A DNA stretch of 64,000 nucleotides from Glaciecola petra (GTDB lineage Bacteria > Pseudomonadota > Gammaproteobacteria > Enterobacterales > Alteromonadaceae), in NCBI RefSeq assembly GCF_031846345.1, contig NZ_JAVRHX010000001.1, positions 1,674,001 through 1,738,000 of the forward strand, in the 5' to 3' direction. A program made the position numbers and the translations under genes. The stretch's first letter is position 1, and each line of letters opens with the position of its first letter. A model generated the notes under the pieces. It was not told the origin of the DNA. It did no database searches and worked only from the letters and a program-made list of their open reading frames with translations. Shown here one piece after another: positions 53,426-63,517 of the stretch.

Positions 53426-55768
53426 ATGTTGCTGACAAGCGAATTTTTTGAAGAACTTTCTTACTTGTATATGCGTTGCTCTGCTACAGGTAACATTGTA
53501 CATTGTAATAAATTTACTTGCTCATTAAGTGGTTTCAAAAAATCACAAATTATTAATAGTAACTTTATTGACTATTTTCACCCAGACGATACAGAAGAAG
53601 TGTTATCTATTCTACTTGTTGATGACGAATCGTCGGATAGTACCTGTAGTAAGGAGTACACGCATCGTTTTAGAAAAACTGACGGCAGTTATTTTTGGTG
53701 TAAATGGCAATGCATTCGCTCTCAACAAGACAACAGCATTTGTCTTATGGGTGAGGATGTTTCTGAACAGAAACGAATTAAGTCGGCAATTTTAGCCATT
53801 GAAGAAGTTACAGATACAGGGTATTGGGAGATTGATCTGGATACCGGTATTTTGTATTGGTCTGACAAAATTCACCAAATACACGAAACAGACAAGCATA
53901 CCTTTAAACCCCGCATTGAAGATGGTTTAAAATTTTATGCTCCAGAGTCTATTCCCATATTAACCGATGCTCTAAAGGAGCTCGAAGAAACGGGGAAACC
54001 ATATGAACTTGAACTTTCTTTTGTGACAAACAAAGGGAGGAACTTAACGGTCATAGCGCATGGTTTTTCTGAAACTAAGAATGGCCGCGTTGTGCGGAAC
54101 TTCGGTACCTTTAAGGATCTCACACAACAAAAAGAAGAAGAAGCTTCTTTACGTACCCTAGAGCGTCGTATCATTTTGTCACTTGAAGCGGCAAAAATTG
54201 GTGTGTGGGATTATGACTTCGAGCAAGACAACCTCGTTTGGGATAAGCGTCTTTTAGAAATATTTGATAAGCAACCCGAGCAATTTAATAGTAGCTTCGA
54301 AGATTGGCGAAGCGCTGTTCATCCTGACGATATAGAAGTCGCAGAAAAAGCTTTTTTTGATTCAATTGAATCACGTGATTTTTTCAACCATACATTTCGT
54401 ATCGTTACTTCTTCAGGTGAAGTAAAGCATGTGTTGGGCATGGCTTCAGCCGTTTATGACGAACAAGGAAATCCAGTTAAAGCAACAGGTGTCAACCTTG
54501 ATCTATCAGAGTCTGAACGCACAAAACAAGCCTTAGAAAAAGCCAAGAACCAAGCACAAGAGAATGCCAATTTAGCGAAAAAGATGGCAGATAAAGCAAA
54601 ATCTGCAGATACTCAAAAAAGTGTGTTTCTAGCTAATATGAGTCATGAAATACGTACTCCCATATCTGGTATTTTAGGCTTACTTGATATGCTCGCTGAA
54701 AATATAGAAAACGCTGGAAATAAAAATGATAAGCAGTTGAAATATATTCATATGGCAAAGAATACTAGTCAACACTTATTAAAAATAATCAGCGATATTC
54801 TCGATTTCTCAAAAATAGAAGCGGGTAAAATTCAAATACATAATAGCCCCATAGCGTTACAAAAAACCCTACTGGATATGATTGATAGTTATACCTTGCA
54901 AGCCAAAGAAAAAAGCCTCTTCTTGGATTATGCAAGCGATGGATTAGACGACTCGATCGTAATTGGTGATGAGGTTAGGCTCAAACAAATTCTATATAAT
55001 CTGCTAAGTAACGCCCTTAAGTTTACTCAAAAAGGTGGGATCACAATACGAGCTAAATTGAGATTAGAAAAAGATGACATTGCAACTTTCATATGCTCAG
55101 TGGTAGATACTGGCAAAGGTATTCAAACAGATAAACTGGATATTCTATTTAGCCCTTTTGAACAAGTAGATGCTGGATCTTCAAAAAGTTCTGAAGGTAC
55201 CGGTTTAGGACTAGCTATTTCAAATGATCTGGCAATGCTCATGGGTGGTAAAATATCTGCATATAGTGAGGAAGGAGTTGGCTCTACTTTTACGCTGCAT
55301 TTGCCATTTAAGGTCGCAAAGGAACACAAAAATCCGCTTACAATAAGTCAACAAGTTCAAGGGCAAAGCACAGATGATGTGTTTAAAAATAAACATGTAT
55401 TAGTAGTCGAAGACAATGAAATAAACCAAGTCATTGTCACTAACATGCTCGAACAATTGGGTCTAGAATTCTCCGTTGCAGAAGATGGCTTAGAGGCGAT
55501 TGAAACCATGACCAACAGCGAGTCAAATAAATTCGACATGATATTAATGGATTGCCAAATGCCCCGTATGGATGGCTATGAAACCACACAAGTAATAAGA
55601 ACTTCACCTGCCTTAGACAGGTTTAAAAATATTCCTATTATTGCACTTACCGCAAATGCCATGGTGGGCGATAGAGAAAAGTGTATTAAAGCTGGCATGA
55701 ACGATTACATCGCTAAACCCTTAGCAAAAAATATTTTAGTCGCCAAACTCCAGGCTATTTTTTCCTAA
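53426..55768 (+). CDS. PAS-containing hybrid sensor histidine kinase
   Basis: 780 residues, no membrane helix, so cytosolic. Three PAS domains (about 10-115, 125-235, 245-360), a coiled-coil linker, HisKA with phosphoacceptor His407 in FLANMSHEIRTP, HATPase_c (about 510-630; N-box LLSNALKF, G-boxes DTGKGI and GTGLGLAI), and a receiver at about 657-778 with acceptor Asp709 in LMDCQMPRMDGYE and Lys764. The receiver sends the phosphate to an unknown Hpt protein. Its last 14 bp overlap the end of ffh, which is on the other strand. It lies 94 bp after the putative anti-sigma gene. Confidence 0.93.
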   Translation: MLLTSEFFEELSYLYMRCSATGNIVHCNKFTCSLSGFKKSQIINSNFIDYFHPDDTEEVLSILLVDDESSDSTCSKEYTHRFRKTDGSYFWCKWQCIRSQQDNSICLMGEDVSEQKRIKSAILAIEEVTDTGYWEIDLDTGILYWSDKIHQIHETDKHTFKPRIEDGLKFYAPESIPILTDALKELEETGKPYELELSFVTNKGRNLTVIAHGFSETKNGRVVRNFGTFKDLTQQKEEEASLRTLERRIILSLEAAKIGVWDYDFEQDNLVWDKRLLEIFDKQPEQFNSSFEDWRSAVHPDDIEVAEKAFFDSIESRDFFNHTFRIVTSSGEVKHVLGMASAVYDEQGNPVKATGVNLDLSESERTKQALEKAKNQAQENANLAKKMADKAKSADTQKSVFLANMSHEIRTPISGILGLLDMLAENIENAGNKNDKQLKYIHMAKNTSQHLLKIISDILDFSKIEAGKIQIHNSPIALQKTLLDMIDSYTLQAKEKSLFLDYASDGLDDSIVIGDEVRLKQILYNLLSNALKFTQKGGITIRAKLRLEKDDIATFICSVVDTGKGIQTDKLDILFSPFEQVDAGSSKSSEGTGLGLAISNDLAMLMGGKISAYSEEGVGSTFTLHLPFKVAKEHKNPLTISQQVQGQSTDDVFKNKHVLVVEDNEINQVIVTNMLEQLGLEFSVAEDGLEAIETMTNSESNKFDMILMDCQMPRMDGYETTQVIRTSPALDRFKNIPIIALTANAMVGDREKCIKAGMNDYIAKPLAKNILVAKLQAIFS

Positions 55769-57179
55769 ACCCACCCATTCCCGGAGGGAGTCCACCCGGC
55801 ATACCACCTTTGCTTGGCATACCGCCCATGCCGCCCATTCCAGCCATGCCGCCCATTCCACGCATCATGTTTTTCATTTTACCGCCACCCATTTTTTTCA
55901 TCATTTTTTGCATTTGAGTGAATTGTTTTAGTAATCGATTAACATCTTGAATCTGTGTGCCTGAACCAGCAGCAATGCGTCTTTTACGTGATCCTTTTAT
56001 TACATCTGGCCGTTTGCGTTCTCCGGGTGTCATTGAGTTAATGATGGCTTCCATTTGATTAAACTGCTTGTCGTTAGCTTGATCTTTAATTTTGGCACTC
56101 ATTCCCCCCATACCTGGCATTTTGTCCATTAAAGACATCATCCCACCCATATTGCGCATTTGCGCAAGTTGTTCTTTAAAATCTTGTAAGTCAAAGCCTT
56201 GACCTTTTTGGATTTTCTTTGCAACCCGCTCAGCAGCTTTTTTGTCGACCTTACGCTCGACTTCTTCAATTAAACTCAATACATCGCCCATGCCTAGAAT
56301 GCGTGATGCTATCCTTTGCGGGTGGAATGGTTCTAGGGCGTCGAGCTTTTCACCCATTCCTAAAAACTTAATGGGCTTACCAGTAATATGTTTAACCGAT
56401 AAGGCAGCACCACCTCTGGCATCACCGTCTGCTTTGGTTAAAATGACGCCCGTTAAAGGCAAAGCTTGATTAAAGGCTTTAGCAGTATTTGCAGCATCCT
56501 GTCCGGTCATGGCATCAACAACAAATAAGGTTTCGACGGGATTAACCGCTGCGTGCAGCTGCTTAATTTCATCCATCATTTTTTCGTCTACCGCCAAACG
56601 ACCAGCGGTATCGACTAGTAGCACATCAAAAAACTTTGTTTTAGCATGCGCAATCGCCGCATTCACAATGTCTACCGGTTTTTGCATAATTGACGAAGGG
56701 TAACATTCAACGCCAACTTCTTCAGACAAGGTTTGTAGTTGTTTAATGGCTGCAGGTCTATAGACATCAGCGCTGACCACGATTACTTTTTTCTTCTCGC
56801 GTTCAGTTAAATATTTAGCTAATTTACCAATACTGGTGGTTTTACCTGCACCTTGTAAACCGGCCATCATGATTACTGCAGGTGGTGTTGCGGCTAAATT
56901 TAGCCCCTCGGTACCATCGCCCATCGCGTTTTCAAGTTCATTTTGAACTATCTTTATAAACATTTGACCAGGTTGAAGACTTTTAGAGACTTCAATACCT
57001 AAAGCGCGCGTTTTTACATTGTTGATAAAGTCTTTTACCACCGGCAACGCGACGTCAGCTTCCAACAAAGCCATCCTGACTTCGCGTAAGGTATCTTTGA
57101 TGTTATCTTCAGTCAGACGGCCTTTGCCACTGATGTTTTTAAGTGTTTGACCTAAACGGTCAGTAAGATTCTGAAACAT
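55755..57179 (-). CDS. ffh: Signal recognition particle protein Ffh
   Basis: 474 residues. N domain, G domain (GLQGAGKTTSIGKLA, DTAGRL, TKADGDARGG) and M domain with the 4.5S RNA-binding SGTQIQDVN-like motif (here GSGTQIQDVNRLLKQF). The extreme C-terminus is a long Gly/Met-rich tail. It directs membrane proteins to FtsY. In E. coli it is adjacent to rpsP; here about 4.3 kb separates them. Confidence 0.97.
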   Translation of the reverse strand: MFQNLTDRLGQTLKNISGKGRLTEDNIKDTLREVRMALLEADVALPVVKDFINNVKTRALGIEVSKSLQPGQMFIKIVQNELENAMGDGTEGLNLAATPPAVIMMAGLQGAGKTTSIGKLAKYLTEREKKKVIVVSADVYRPAAIKQLQTLSEEVGVECYPSSIMQKPVDIVNAAIAHAKTKFFDVLLVDTAGRLAVDEKMMDEIKQLHAAVNPVETLFVVDAMTGQDAANTAKAFNQALPLTGVILTKADGDARGGAALSVKHITGKPIKFLGMGEKLDALEPFHPQRIASRILGMGDVLSLIEEVERKVDKKAAERVAKKIQKGQGFDLQDFKEQLAQMRNMGGMMSLMDKMPGMGGMSAKIKDQANDKQFNQMEAIINSMTPGERKRPDVIKGSRKRRIAAGSGTQIQDVNRLLKQFTQMQKMMKKMGGGKMKNMMRGMGGMAGMGGMGGMPSKGGMPGGLPPGMGGFRKK

Positions 57180-57268
57180 AAAAATGCAATTTGTTATTTT
57201 CTAATTTGAGAAAGAGTATACAATATCCTGTAATGGATGGTAATAATTGTGCTCAGGTAAATTAACGA

Positions 57269-58063
57269 ATGATACAAGTTTTATTTGTAGTTACTATTGC
57301 ATGTTACTTTGCGGCGGGTTTTTTATACTTAAAGCAATTTTTTAAACATAGCGTTGCTTTAGTTAAATATTCATACCCACTAACAATGTTAGCCCTTGTA
57401 GGGCATTTAACTATGTTAGCCATAGCCGTTCAAGAAAGCTCGTCCGAACAATTAAGTCTATCATTTGTGGCAAGCATGTTAGCTTGGTTAGTAACCCTGA
57501 CCATGTTTATTGCTAACAGACTGATCAAAAACCTACTCTTTTTACCTTTAGTTTGTGTTGCATCTGTATTCGTCATTTCAATTGATTTTAGTTTACCCAA
57601 CACTACCGGGATTCATGTTGACATGAGTATCGGGCTGATTAGCCACATATTATTGTCATTAGTTGCCTATGGTGTGTTAGGCATTTGTTTGCTTTATGCC
57701 AGTCAATTAGCCTACATTAATTACCAATTAAAAATTAAGAGTCAAGTGATGCTGCAAGGACATATGCCTGCGCTTATGTCAGTTGAAAAAATAATGATCA
57801 AACTAATGGTGCTCGGCAGCGTAATATTATTGAGCGCTTTGCTAAGTGGCTTTATTTTTGTTCCCGATATGTTTGCCGATGGTTATGCCCACAAAACCGT
57901 GCTGTCGACATTAGCAATGCTCACTTATGCCATATGCATTCTCTTTCATTACACAAAAGGCTTAAAGGCTCGTATACTTGTCATATTCAATATTGTCGGC
58001 ATTTTCCTTTTGAGTTTAGGGTATTTTGGTAGCCGTTTTGTGAAAGAATATTTATTAAACTAA
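57269..58063 (+). CDS. ypjD: Cytochrome c assembly (CcsA/CcmC)-family membrane protein, YpjD-like
   Basis: 264 residues with about eight membrane helices. The family features include IHVDMSIGLISHILLSLVAYG and DMFADGYAHKTVLS with His residues of the type that bind or move heme in relatives. Divergent from ffh, as ypjD is in E. coli, which supports orthology. Exact role not established. Confidence 0.85.
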   Translation: MIQVLFVVTIACYFAAGFLYLKQFFKHSVALVKYSYPLTMLALVGHLTMLAIAVQESSSEQLSLSFVASMLAWLVTLTMFIANRLIKNLLFLPLVCVASVFVISIDFSLPNTTGIHVDMSIGLISHILLSLVAYGVLGICLLYASQLAYINYQLKIKSQVMLQGHMPALMSVEKIMIKLMVLGSVILLSALLSGFIFVPDMFADGYAHKTVLSTLAMLTYAICILFHYTKGLKARILVIFNIVGIFLLSLGYFGSRFVKEYLLN

Positions 58064-58082
58064 TGACTAAACAGGAATCCGT

Positions 58083-59375
58083 TTGGAACAGCTAGACTTA
58101 ACTACACTGAGTATAATCTTAGTCGTATTGATTTGCCTCTCTGCCTATTTTTCGAGTTCTGAAACAGGTCTTATGAGCATCAATAAATACCGCTTGAAAC
58201 ATTTATCTTCTGAGGGCTTAGCTGGGGCGAAAAGAGTCGAGAGCTTACTTGAAAGGCCTGACCGCCTTATTGGCTTAATTTTAATTGGTAATAATTTAGT
58301 TAATATTGCGGCAACCTTGGTTGCAGGCGAGATATGCTACCGTTTATTTGGGCCCATTTATGGTCCAATTGCTGTTACCTTGGGTTTAACCTTAATTATT
58401 TTAGTATTTGCTGAAGTGACGCCAAAAACCTTTGCTGCCCTATATCCAGAAAAAATAGCTTTTCCTAGTTCTGTCATCTTAATCCCACTATTATATCTGT
58501 TTACACCCTTTGTGAAAATGGTGAATTTTCTTACCAATGGTGTTCTCATGTTAATGCGCATTAACACCAAAGGCGATGGTGGTACAGCGCTTAGTCAAGA
58601 AGAATTGCGGACCGTTGTGCATGAAGCTGGGCACATGATTCCGCAAAAGCACCAAGAAATGTTAGTTAGCATTTTAGATTTAGAAAAAGTGACCGCCGAA
58701 GATATTATGGTGCCAAGGAGTGAAATTTATGCAATTGATGTTAACGACGACTGGCGAATCATTCAAAAACAACTGACACACTCCCAACATACTAGGGTTT
58801 TATTATATAGAGACAGCATAGATGATGCAGTAGGTTTCATGCATGTTAGAGACGCCCTTCGACTGCTTTCTAAAGATCAGTTCACAAAAGCAACTATGCT
58901 AAGAGCTGTAAGAGAGATATTTTATACCCCTGACACCACGCCATTGCATACCTTAATGCATAAGATGCAGGTTGAAAAAGAACGAATTGGGCTAGTCGTA
59001 GACGAATATGGCGATATTCAAGGTTTGTTTGCTCTGGAAGATATTCTTGAGGAAATAATAGGTGATTTCACCACATCCATGGTCCCCAATTACAGTAAAG
59101 AGGCGATACTGCAACAAGATGGGAGTTATATTGTTGATGGCAGTGCCAACGTAAGAGATTTGAACAAAGAACTTGAATGGGAATTTCCGACAGACGGTCC
59201 TAAAACCTTAAACGGGCTTATTTTAGAATATTTAGAAGACATGCCTGAAAGCAATATAAGTTTGCGCTTAGCGGGCTACCCCATTGAGGTTATTAATATT
59301 ACTGACAATATGATAAAAACGGTTCGAATTATTCCTGAACACTATAAAGCACCTAATAATTCAGAAGAAGAGTAG
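58083..59375 (+). CDS. CNNM/CorC-family membrane protein (CorB/YfjD-like)
   Basis: 430 residues, TTG start with AGGA upstream. DUF21/CNNM membrane domain (about 1-180; FSSSETGLMSINKYRL), two CBS domains (about 205-325; MVPRSEIYAIDVNDDW, VVDEYGDIQGLFALEDI) and a C-terminal CorC_HlyC domain (about 345-425). Family members are linked to Mg2+ or cobalt transport. In E. coli the ypjD-yfjD order is the same. Confidence 0.92.
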   Translation: MEQLDLTTLSIILVVLICLSAYFSSSETGLMSINKYRLKHLSSEGLAGAKRVESLLERPDRLIGLILIGNNLVNIAATLVAGEICYRLFGPIYGPIAVTLGLTLIILVFAEVTPKTFAALYPEKIAFPSSVILIPLLYLFTPFVKMVNFLTNGVLMLMRINTKGDGGTALSQEELRTVVHEAGHMIPQKHQEMLVSILDLEKVTAEDIMVPRSEIYAIDVNDDWRIIQKQLTHSQHTRVLLYRDSIDDAVGFMHVRDALRLLSKDQFTKATMLRAVREIFYTPDTTPLHTLMHKMQVEKERIGLVVDEYGDIQGLFALEDILEEIIGDFTTSMVPNYSKEAILQQDGSYIVDGSANVRDLNKELEWEFPTDGPKTLNGLILEYLEDMPESNISLRLAGYPIEVINITDNMIKTVRIIPEHYKAPNNSEEE

Positions 59376-59377
59376 AT

Positions 59378-59560
59378 TTAAGCTTGCCCCCTGTTCGATT
59401 TGAGCAGTCTTGCTTTATGCTTAACACGCTCAACTTTTTCGTTCAAATCAGAAAGCCGGCTCATTATATCATTCAATTCAGCATCATCATCAATATCTGC
59501 GGCTGCCACATGCTGCTTTAGCATAAGTTGCAACGTTATTGGCAAAGATATCTTTTGCAT
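59378..59560 (-). CDS. Small charged coiled-coil protein
   Basis: 60 residues, no family recognised. The middle (DIDDDAELNDIMSRLSDLNEKVERVKHKARL) is a heptad-like amphipathic helix. It follows sixA by 17 bp on the same strand and ends 2 bp from the converging CorC-type gene. No strong SD is seen (AGAGG is 13 nt away). Reality rests on tight packing and sensible composition. Confidence 0.55.
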   Translation of the reverse strand: MQKISLPITLQLMLKQHVAAADIDDDAELNDIMSRLSDLNEKVERVKHKARLLKSNRGQA

Positions 59561-59577
59561 GGGTTTAAGTAGCCTCT

Positions 59578-60087
59578 TTACATACCTTGGTAAAAATCAA
59601 TCTGTGTTGCTATGCCTTTATCGACATCATAATCACATAACAAGGTATCGGCTGTTTCAAAAATTCTTGCATTAAATTCAACACAAACTTTATCGGCTAA
59701 AAGACTCACCAGTGGCATATGTGTCACGACGAGAATTGACTCAGGTGCAGGTTGTTCAGAATTGTAGTTATCGGTTGCATAACCATGTATCAAATCGGCA
59801 CATTGTGACGCATTGCCTGTTGGTGTAATTGCGTCTATTGTTACCTGTCTGTCAATTGCAATATGACGCCCTACCGACCTTAGTGTTTGTTGTGTGCGCA
59901 AATAAGGACTCACCAGAGCAAGTTCCACCTTAGACAAAGTGTTAGTAGACGACGTCTTGATTGTTGAGCCGGCTAACCATTTGCCCACTTCTTCGCTTTG
60001 CGCTACGCCAAACTTTGTTAAAGCTCTTGTGTGGTCTGGCTCTCGAAAATTCTCAGCCTGCCCATGACGCATAATCATTAAAATCAT
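59578..60087 (-). CDS. sixA: Phosphohistidine phosphatase SixA
   Basis: 169 residues. N-terminal RHG motif MRHGQAENF and the second catalytic His in LVVTHMPLVSLLA. In E. coli SixA dephosphorylates the Hpt domain of ArcB and phospho-NPr; a similar role for a phosphorelay here is likely. Confidence 0.9.
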   Translation of the reverse strand: MILMIMRHGQAENFREPDHTRALTKFGVAQSEEVGKWLAGSTIKTSSTNTLSKVELALVSPYLRTQQTLRSVGRHIAIDRQVTIDAITPTGNASQCADLIHGYATDNYNSEQPAPESILVVTHMPLVSLLADKVCVEFNARIFETADTLLCDYDVDKGIATQIDFYQGM

Positions 60088-60269
60088 AAATTAACTATTT
60101 CCACACTAAAGAAAAACCGCAATTGGGCGCTATCTTATTTTAGATGAGCTTGAAGTTATAAAAGCCATTACACGACTACAGAGTGACTACTAAAAACAGC
60201 CACAAATAAGATAACGACAATAAACAGTAATCCTTTACTGCAAGGATTAATAATCTAACACAAGAGAAC

Positions 60270-63122
60270 ATGTTGCCAGACTCAACACATACTTATACCA
60301 AGCCTAAAACAATGCTGGATCAGTATAGTGTAGACTATGGTGTAAATCTTGTGTTTATTGAAAATTGTCAGCAAAAAAATGGGGACGCATTAAAAAAGAA
60401 ACATCCCCAGAATGCAGCTGTTTCAATTTCTATTGGGCATGGACATTTTCATACAGAGAATTACCCAGAAGGTATCACACATCTTTTAGAACATATGCTG
60501 TTTAGTAGCAGCGCAAACACCCATTCAGAGTGTCTTGATCAACATTTATTCAAGAGCCACGGCCAGACCAACGCTTGGACCCAAGACACCTGCATGAATT
60601 TTCAGCTGTCTTGCAAGTTTTCTGGTTTCACAGAAGCGTGTGAACTATTACTCGATAAAATGACCTCCCCTCTTTTCTTAGAAGAAGAAATTCAGCAAGA
60701 AATACTGGCTATTGACGCAGAATTTAAGTTAAAACAAAAAGATCAAGCGCGTCAATTATTATCAGTGCAAAAGGCCACATGTAATCGTAAGCATCCATTT
60801 GTTAGATTTAGTACGGGAAACCAAGCTAGCTTTTCAGCGCATTCAACTTATGCTTTACAATCGGCCTTGAAAAACGTTCATCGCGAAATACTGATGTCTG
60901 CACCTATCGCTATATGCATTGGTATTCCAAGTGCAAACTATAATGAAACGACCTTAGCATCCTTAAAAACACTTTTTTATACATATTTTAAAGCTAAGCG
61001 TCAGCCTAATTCATTTTCAGCAAACAACTTGACTACGAGGCTGTCTGACTTACCTCTATATAAGCAGTCACAAGAAGCTCGATATATTGAAATTAAAGAC
61101 ACGCGCGATCCCAAGCAACTAATTGTGAGTTTTAACCTCATTGGTGATCATTGTAATGCGAGCGAAATGGTTTTTGTGACATTAGCGCATATCATGGAAA
61201 GTAAACATAAACACGGCTTATACTCAATGCTAGCCGCACAAGACTATGTTTATGAATTAAGCTGTGGACATAAAGAAATAGACCCCTTTAATCGCGAGTT
61301 TTCGGTATACCTAAGCTTAACCAATGAAGGATGCAAGGAACAAAAACACATCGTCAAATATGTATTAGATTATCTTCATTTTATACGGAAATCCGGTATT
61401 GAAGCATGGCGTTTTCGTGAAAAAGAAGCGCAACATGCATTGCAAAATAGAACGATTAAACACGCTTCTTTATTAACTAAGTGTATTTACCTTTCGCAAG
61501 AACTTCTATCTCAAACTTCCGCTACAAAAATTGCTAATACAGTTGAATTAACAGATGAAATTTCAGATCATCATTACGATGCAGAACTTGCCCACAAAGG
61601 CTATCGTAAAATAGTAGACCAATTAATATTGGATAAATGCAGAGTCTATTTTATTGCCGATGATGTGTCGACAAAACAATTGACGCCATATTATGATGTC
61701 GCATTTAGCGATCAAGCACTAAGCCTTCAAGATAATACTCGGGAATATGGTTTTTTAAAGCCACGAAAAAATCCCTACATGTCTTCTCAAAATTTTTTAG
61801 TTAAACAACAAATAAAAACAAATGAAATTTATCGTCTAAAAAGCGCAAATATTGACTTTAAATTTTATCAACACACATTTTTTAAATGCCCTAACGGAGA
61901 GTGTTATCTATCGATAAACGATACCCAAATGTATGGCACTAAACAAAAAGTTTTGGCCAAAAAAGTATGGCTTAGTTGTTTAAACGAATTTTTGTCGGAA
62001 CAATTTTTTGATGTGGACTTGGCCAATATGCGGTTTAGAGTTTACTCACACCACCATGGTTTTAGTCTTCATACGGGTGGCCTGAGCGAACGTCAGCTCC
62101 TATTACTAATAGAGATTACTAATGCTATTAAAGGCTTTTTACCGACTGAAAAATCCATTGACAAACACTTAAAACTTTTACAAATCCAAGATAAAAAAAT
62201 CACTCAGCAAAAGCCCTTTAACTCACTTTTCGCCACCCTTAATCAAAAATACCAAGCTGATATAATTTCCATTAGTGAACTTTTACAGTCATCAGATAGT
62301 GTTGATACGGCAGCTTTGCTAGTGCAATTTAAGAAATACTTCAACGATAACTACGTTGAAAGCTTAGTGGTTGGCAATTGGTCTCTGCAGGCTATTAATA
62401 GGTTGTTTAAACAATTTGAAACACGCTTTTCTAACCATTCAAACGATGCGAAAACGCATACGCACAAACCAAGTAAAACAACGGTTTCAATAAATACATC
62501 AGAACATATACATTACCAAAACAAAGAATGTACTCATGAACATTTAATTTGGCATTGTATTCCATTGCTGAATGAACAAGAAAAACTAACGCTAGAGGGT
62601 GGTAATGAAGCAGCAAAGACGACAATACTGACATTATCAGCGAGAAGCTTATTGATGGAAAAACTATTGAGTCAATTTGTCTTTAAAATTTTAAGACAAA
62701 AATACAGCATGGGATATTTATTGGGCGTTGGGTACAAACCAATAGGCAGCTATCCGGGAGTAGTAATGTATATTGATTCTCCTACGCACACTGCGAACCA
62801 GATACATACCGCCATGTGCGAGATAATTCGACAAACAACTGATTGGCTAGACCAAAACAAGTCTGAAATGAAGAAGTTAGTGAACGAACTTATCGAACAG
62901 GTCACGCCAAATGAGGTGTCAATTGATCAAACAGCGGCTCGAGCGTGGTCTCACTTTGAAGATGTAAACCCTCTACTTGCGTACAAAGACCTTATCATTG
63001 CATTACAAGAAGTCGACGTAGATCAGCTTAAAACCACACTAGGAAACATGCTAAAGAATAGTGATGGGCAACTAATACTGACACAATCCCCGCATATAGA
63101 CTCTGGGATAAACATGCCGTAA
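60270..63122 (+). CDS. M16-family (insulinase/pitrilysin) zinc peptidase
   Basis: 950 residues, four M16 half-domains. The inverted zinc motif HxxEH is HLLEH (His71, Glu74, His75) with the distal Glu151 in IDAEFKLK, the proper spacing. The region near 820-845 (KILRQKYSMGYLLGVGYKP) matches the RQ-Y-GY segment conserved in the C-terminal half. No signal peptide, so a cytosolic peptidase for peptides is likely, unlike periplasmic E. coli Ptr. It has its own upstream region. Confidence 0.9.
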   Translation: MLPDSTHTYTKPKTMLDQYSVDYGVNLVFIENCQQKNGDALKKKHPQNAAVSISIGHGHFHTENYPEGITHLLEHMLFSSSANTHSECLDQHLFKSHGQTNAWTQDTCMNFQLSCKFSGFTEACELLLDKMTSPLFLEEEIQQEILAIDAEFKLKQKDQARQLLSVQKATCNRKHPFVRFSTGNQASFSAHSTYALQSALKNVHREILMSAPIAICIGIPSANYNETTLASLKTLFYTYFKAKRQPNSFSANNLTTRLSDLPLYKQSQEARYIEIKDTRDPKQLIVSFNLIGDHCNASEMVFVTLAHIMESKHKHGLYSMLAAQDYVYELSCGHKEIDPFNREFSVYLSLTNEGCKEQKHIVKYVLDYLHFIRKSGIEAWRFREKEAQHALQNRTIKHASLLTKCIYLSQELLSQTSATKIANTVELTDEISDHHYDAELAHKGYRKIVDQLILDKCRVYFIADDVSTKQLTPYYDVAFSDQALSLQDNTREYGFLKPRKNPYMSSQNFLVKQQIKTNEIYRLKSANIDFKFYQHTFFKCPNGECYLSINDTQMYGTKQKVLAKKVWLSCLNEFLSEQFFDVDLANMRFRVYSHHHGFSLHTGGLSERQLLLLIEITNAIKGFLPTEKSIDKHLKLLQIQDKKITQQKPFNSLFATLNQKYQADIISISELLQSSDSVDTAALLVQFKKYFNDNYVESLVVGNWSLQAINRLFKQFETRFSNHSNDAKTHTHKPSKTTVSINTSEHIHYQNKECTHEHLIWHCIPLLNEQEKLTLEGGNEAAKTTILTLSARSLLMEKLLSQFVFKILRQKYSMGYLLGVGYKPIGSYPGVVMYIDSPTHTANQIHTAMCEIIRQTTDWLDQNKSEMKKLVNELIEQVTPNEVSIDQTAARAWSHFEDVNPLLAYKDLIIALQEVDVDQLKTTLGNMLKNSDGQLILTQSPHIDSGINMP

Positions 63123-63142
63123 TGGTTAACTATAGCTGATCA

Positions 63143-63346
63143 CTATGCTTGAAAGTAAGCGCTATTAAAACCAACTGCTTTGCGAACGGCCATCCTTTTC
63201 GACATTTGAAACATCGGTAAAATCATTGGTCCAAAAACCAAACCAGCAAAGACCCATCTTTTTTTTGCCATACCATATTTGACTGTTTGCACTAAAAAGT
63301 ACCAGGTACAGAGTACAAAACTGAGAATAAGTCCCAGAGTAAACAT
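63143..63346 (-). CDS. Small membrane protein of unknown function
   Basis: 67 residues. One or two membrane segments (about 2-22 and 32-47) with a basic C-terminal half (KRMAVRKAV). A good SD (AAGGAAAAGGA) directly precedes the ATG. It converges with the M16 gene. No family recognised. Confidence 0.65.
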   Translation of the reverse strand: MFTLGLILSFVLCTWYFLVQTVKYGMAKKRWVFAGLVFGPMILPMFQMSKRMAVRKAVGFNSAYFQA

Positions 63347-63462
63347 TCCTTTTCCTTATCAGATTATTTAATCCGTTTGATGGCGCTCATTATAAGTGAA
63401 AATTAAAAATAAAACATTCGAAAAAGCATACGCTATTGGTCGGAAAAGACCGATTTGGAGAC

Positions 63463-63492
63463 ACCCTAGTCAGCTAATAGGCTGACTAGGGT
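63463..63492 (-). terminator. Hairpin after fadJ
   Basis: ACCCTAGTCAGC (63463-63474) pairs with GCTGACTAGGGT (63481-63492) around TAATAG, 25 bp beyond the fadJ stop. There is no T run, so it may be a stabilising 3' hairpin rather than an intrinsic terminator. Confidence 0.5.
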
Positions 63493-63517
63493 TTACGCCA
63501 AACAATGTAATATTATC

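Noticed and set aside
55765..55930. Gly/Met-rich repeat at the ffh 3' end as a separate repeat element
   Set aside because: It encodes the normal low-complexity C-terminal tail of Ffh.
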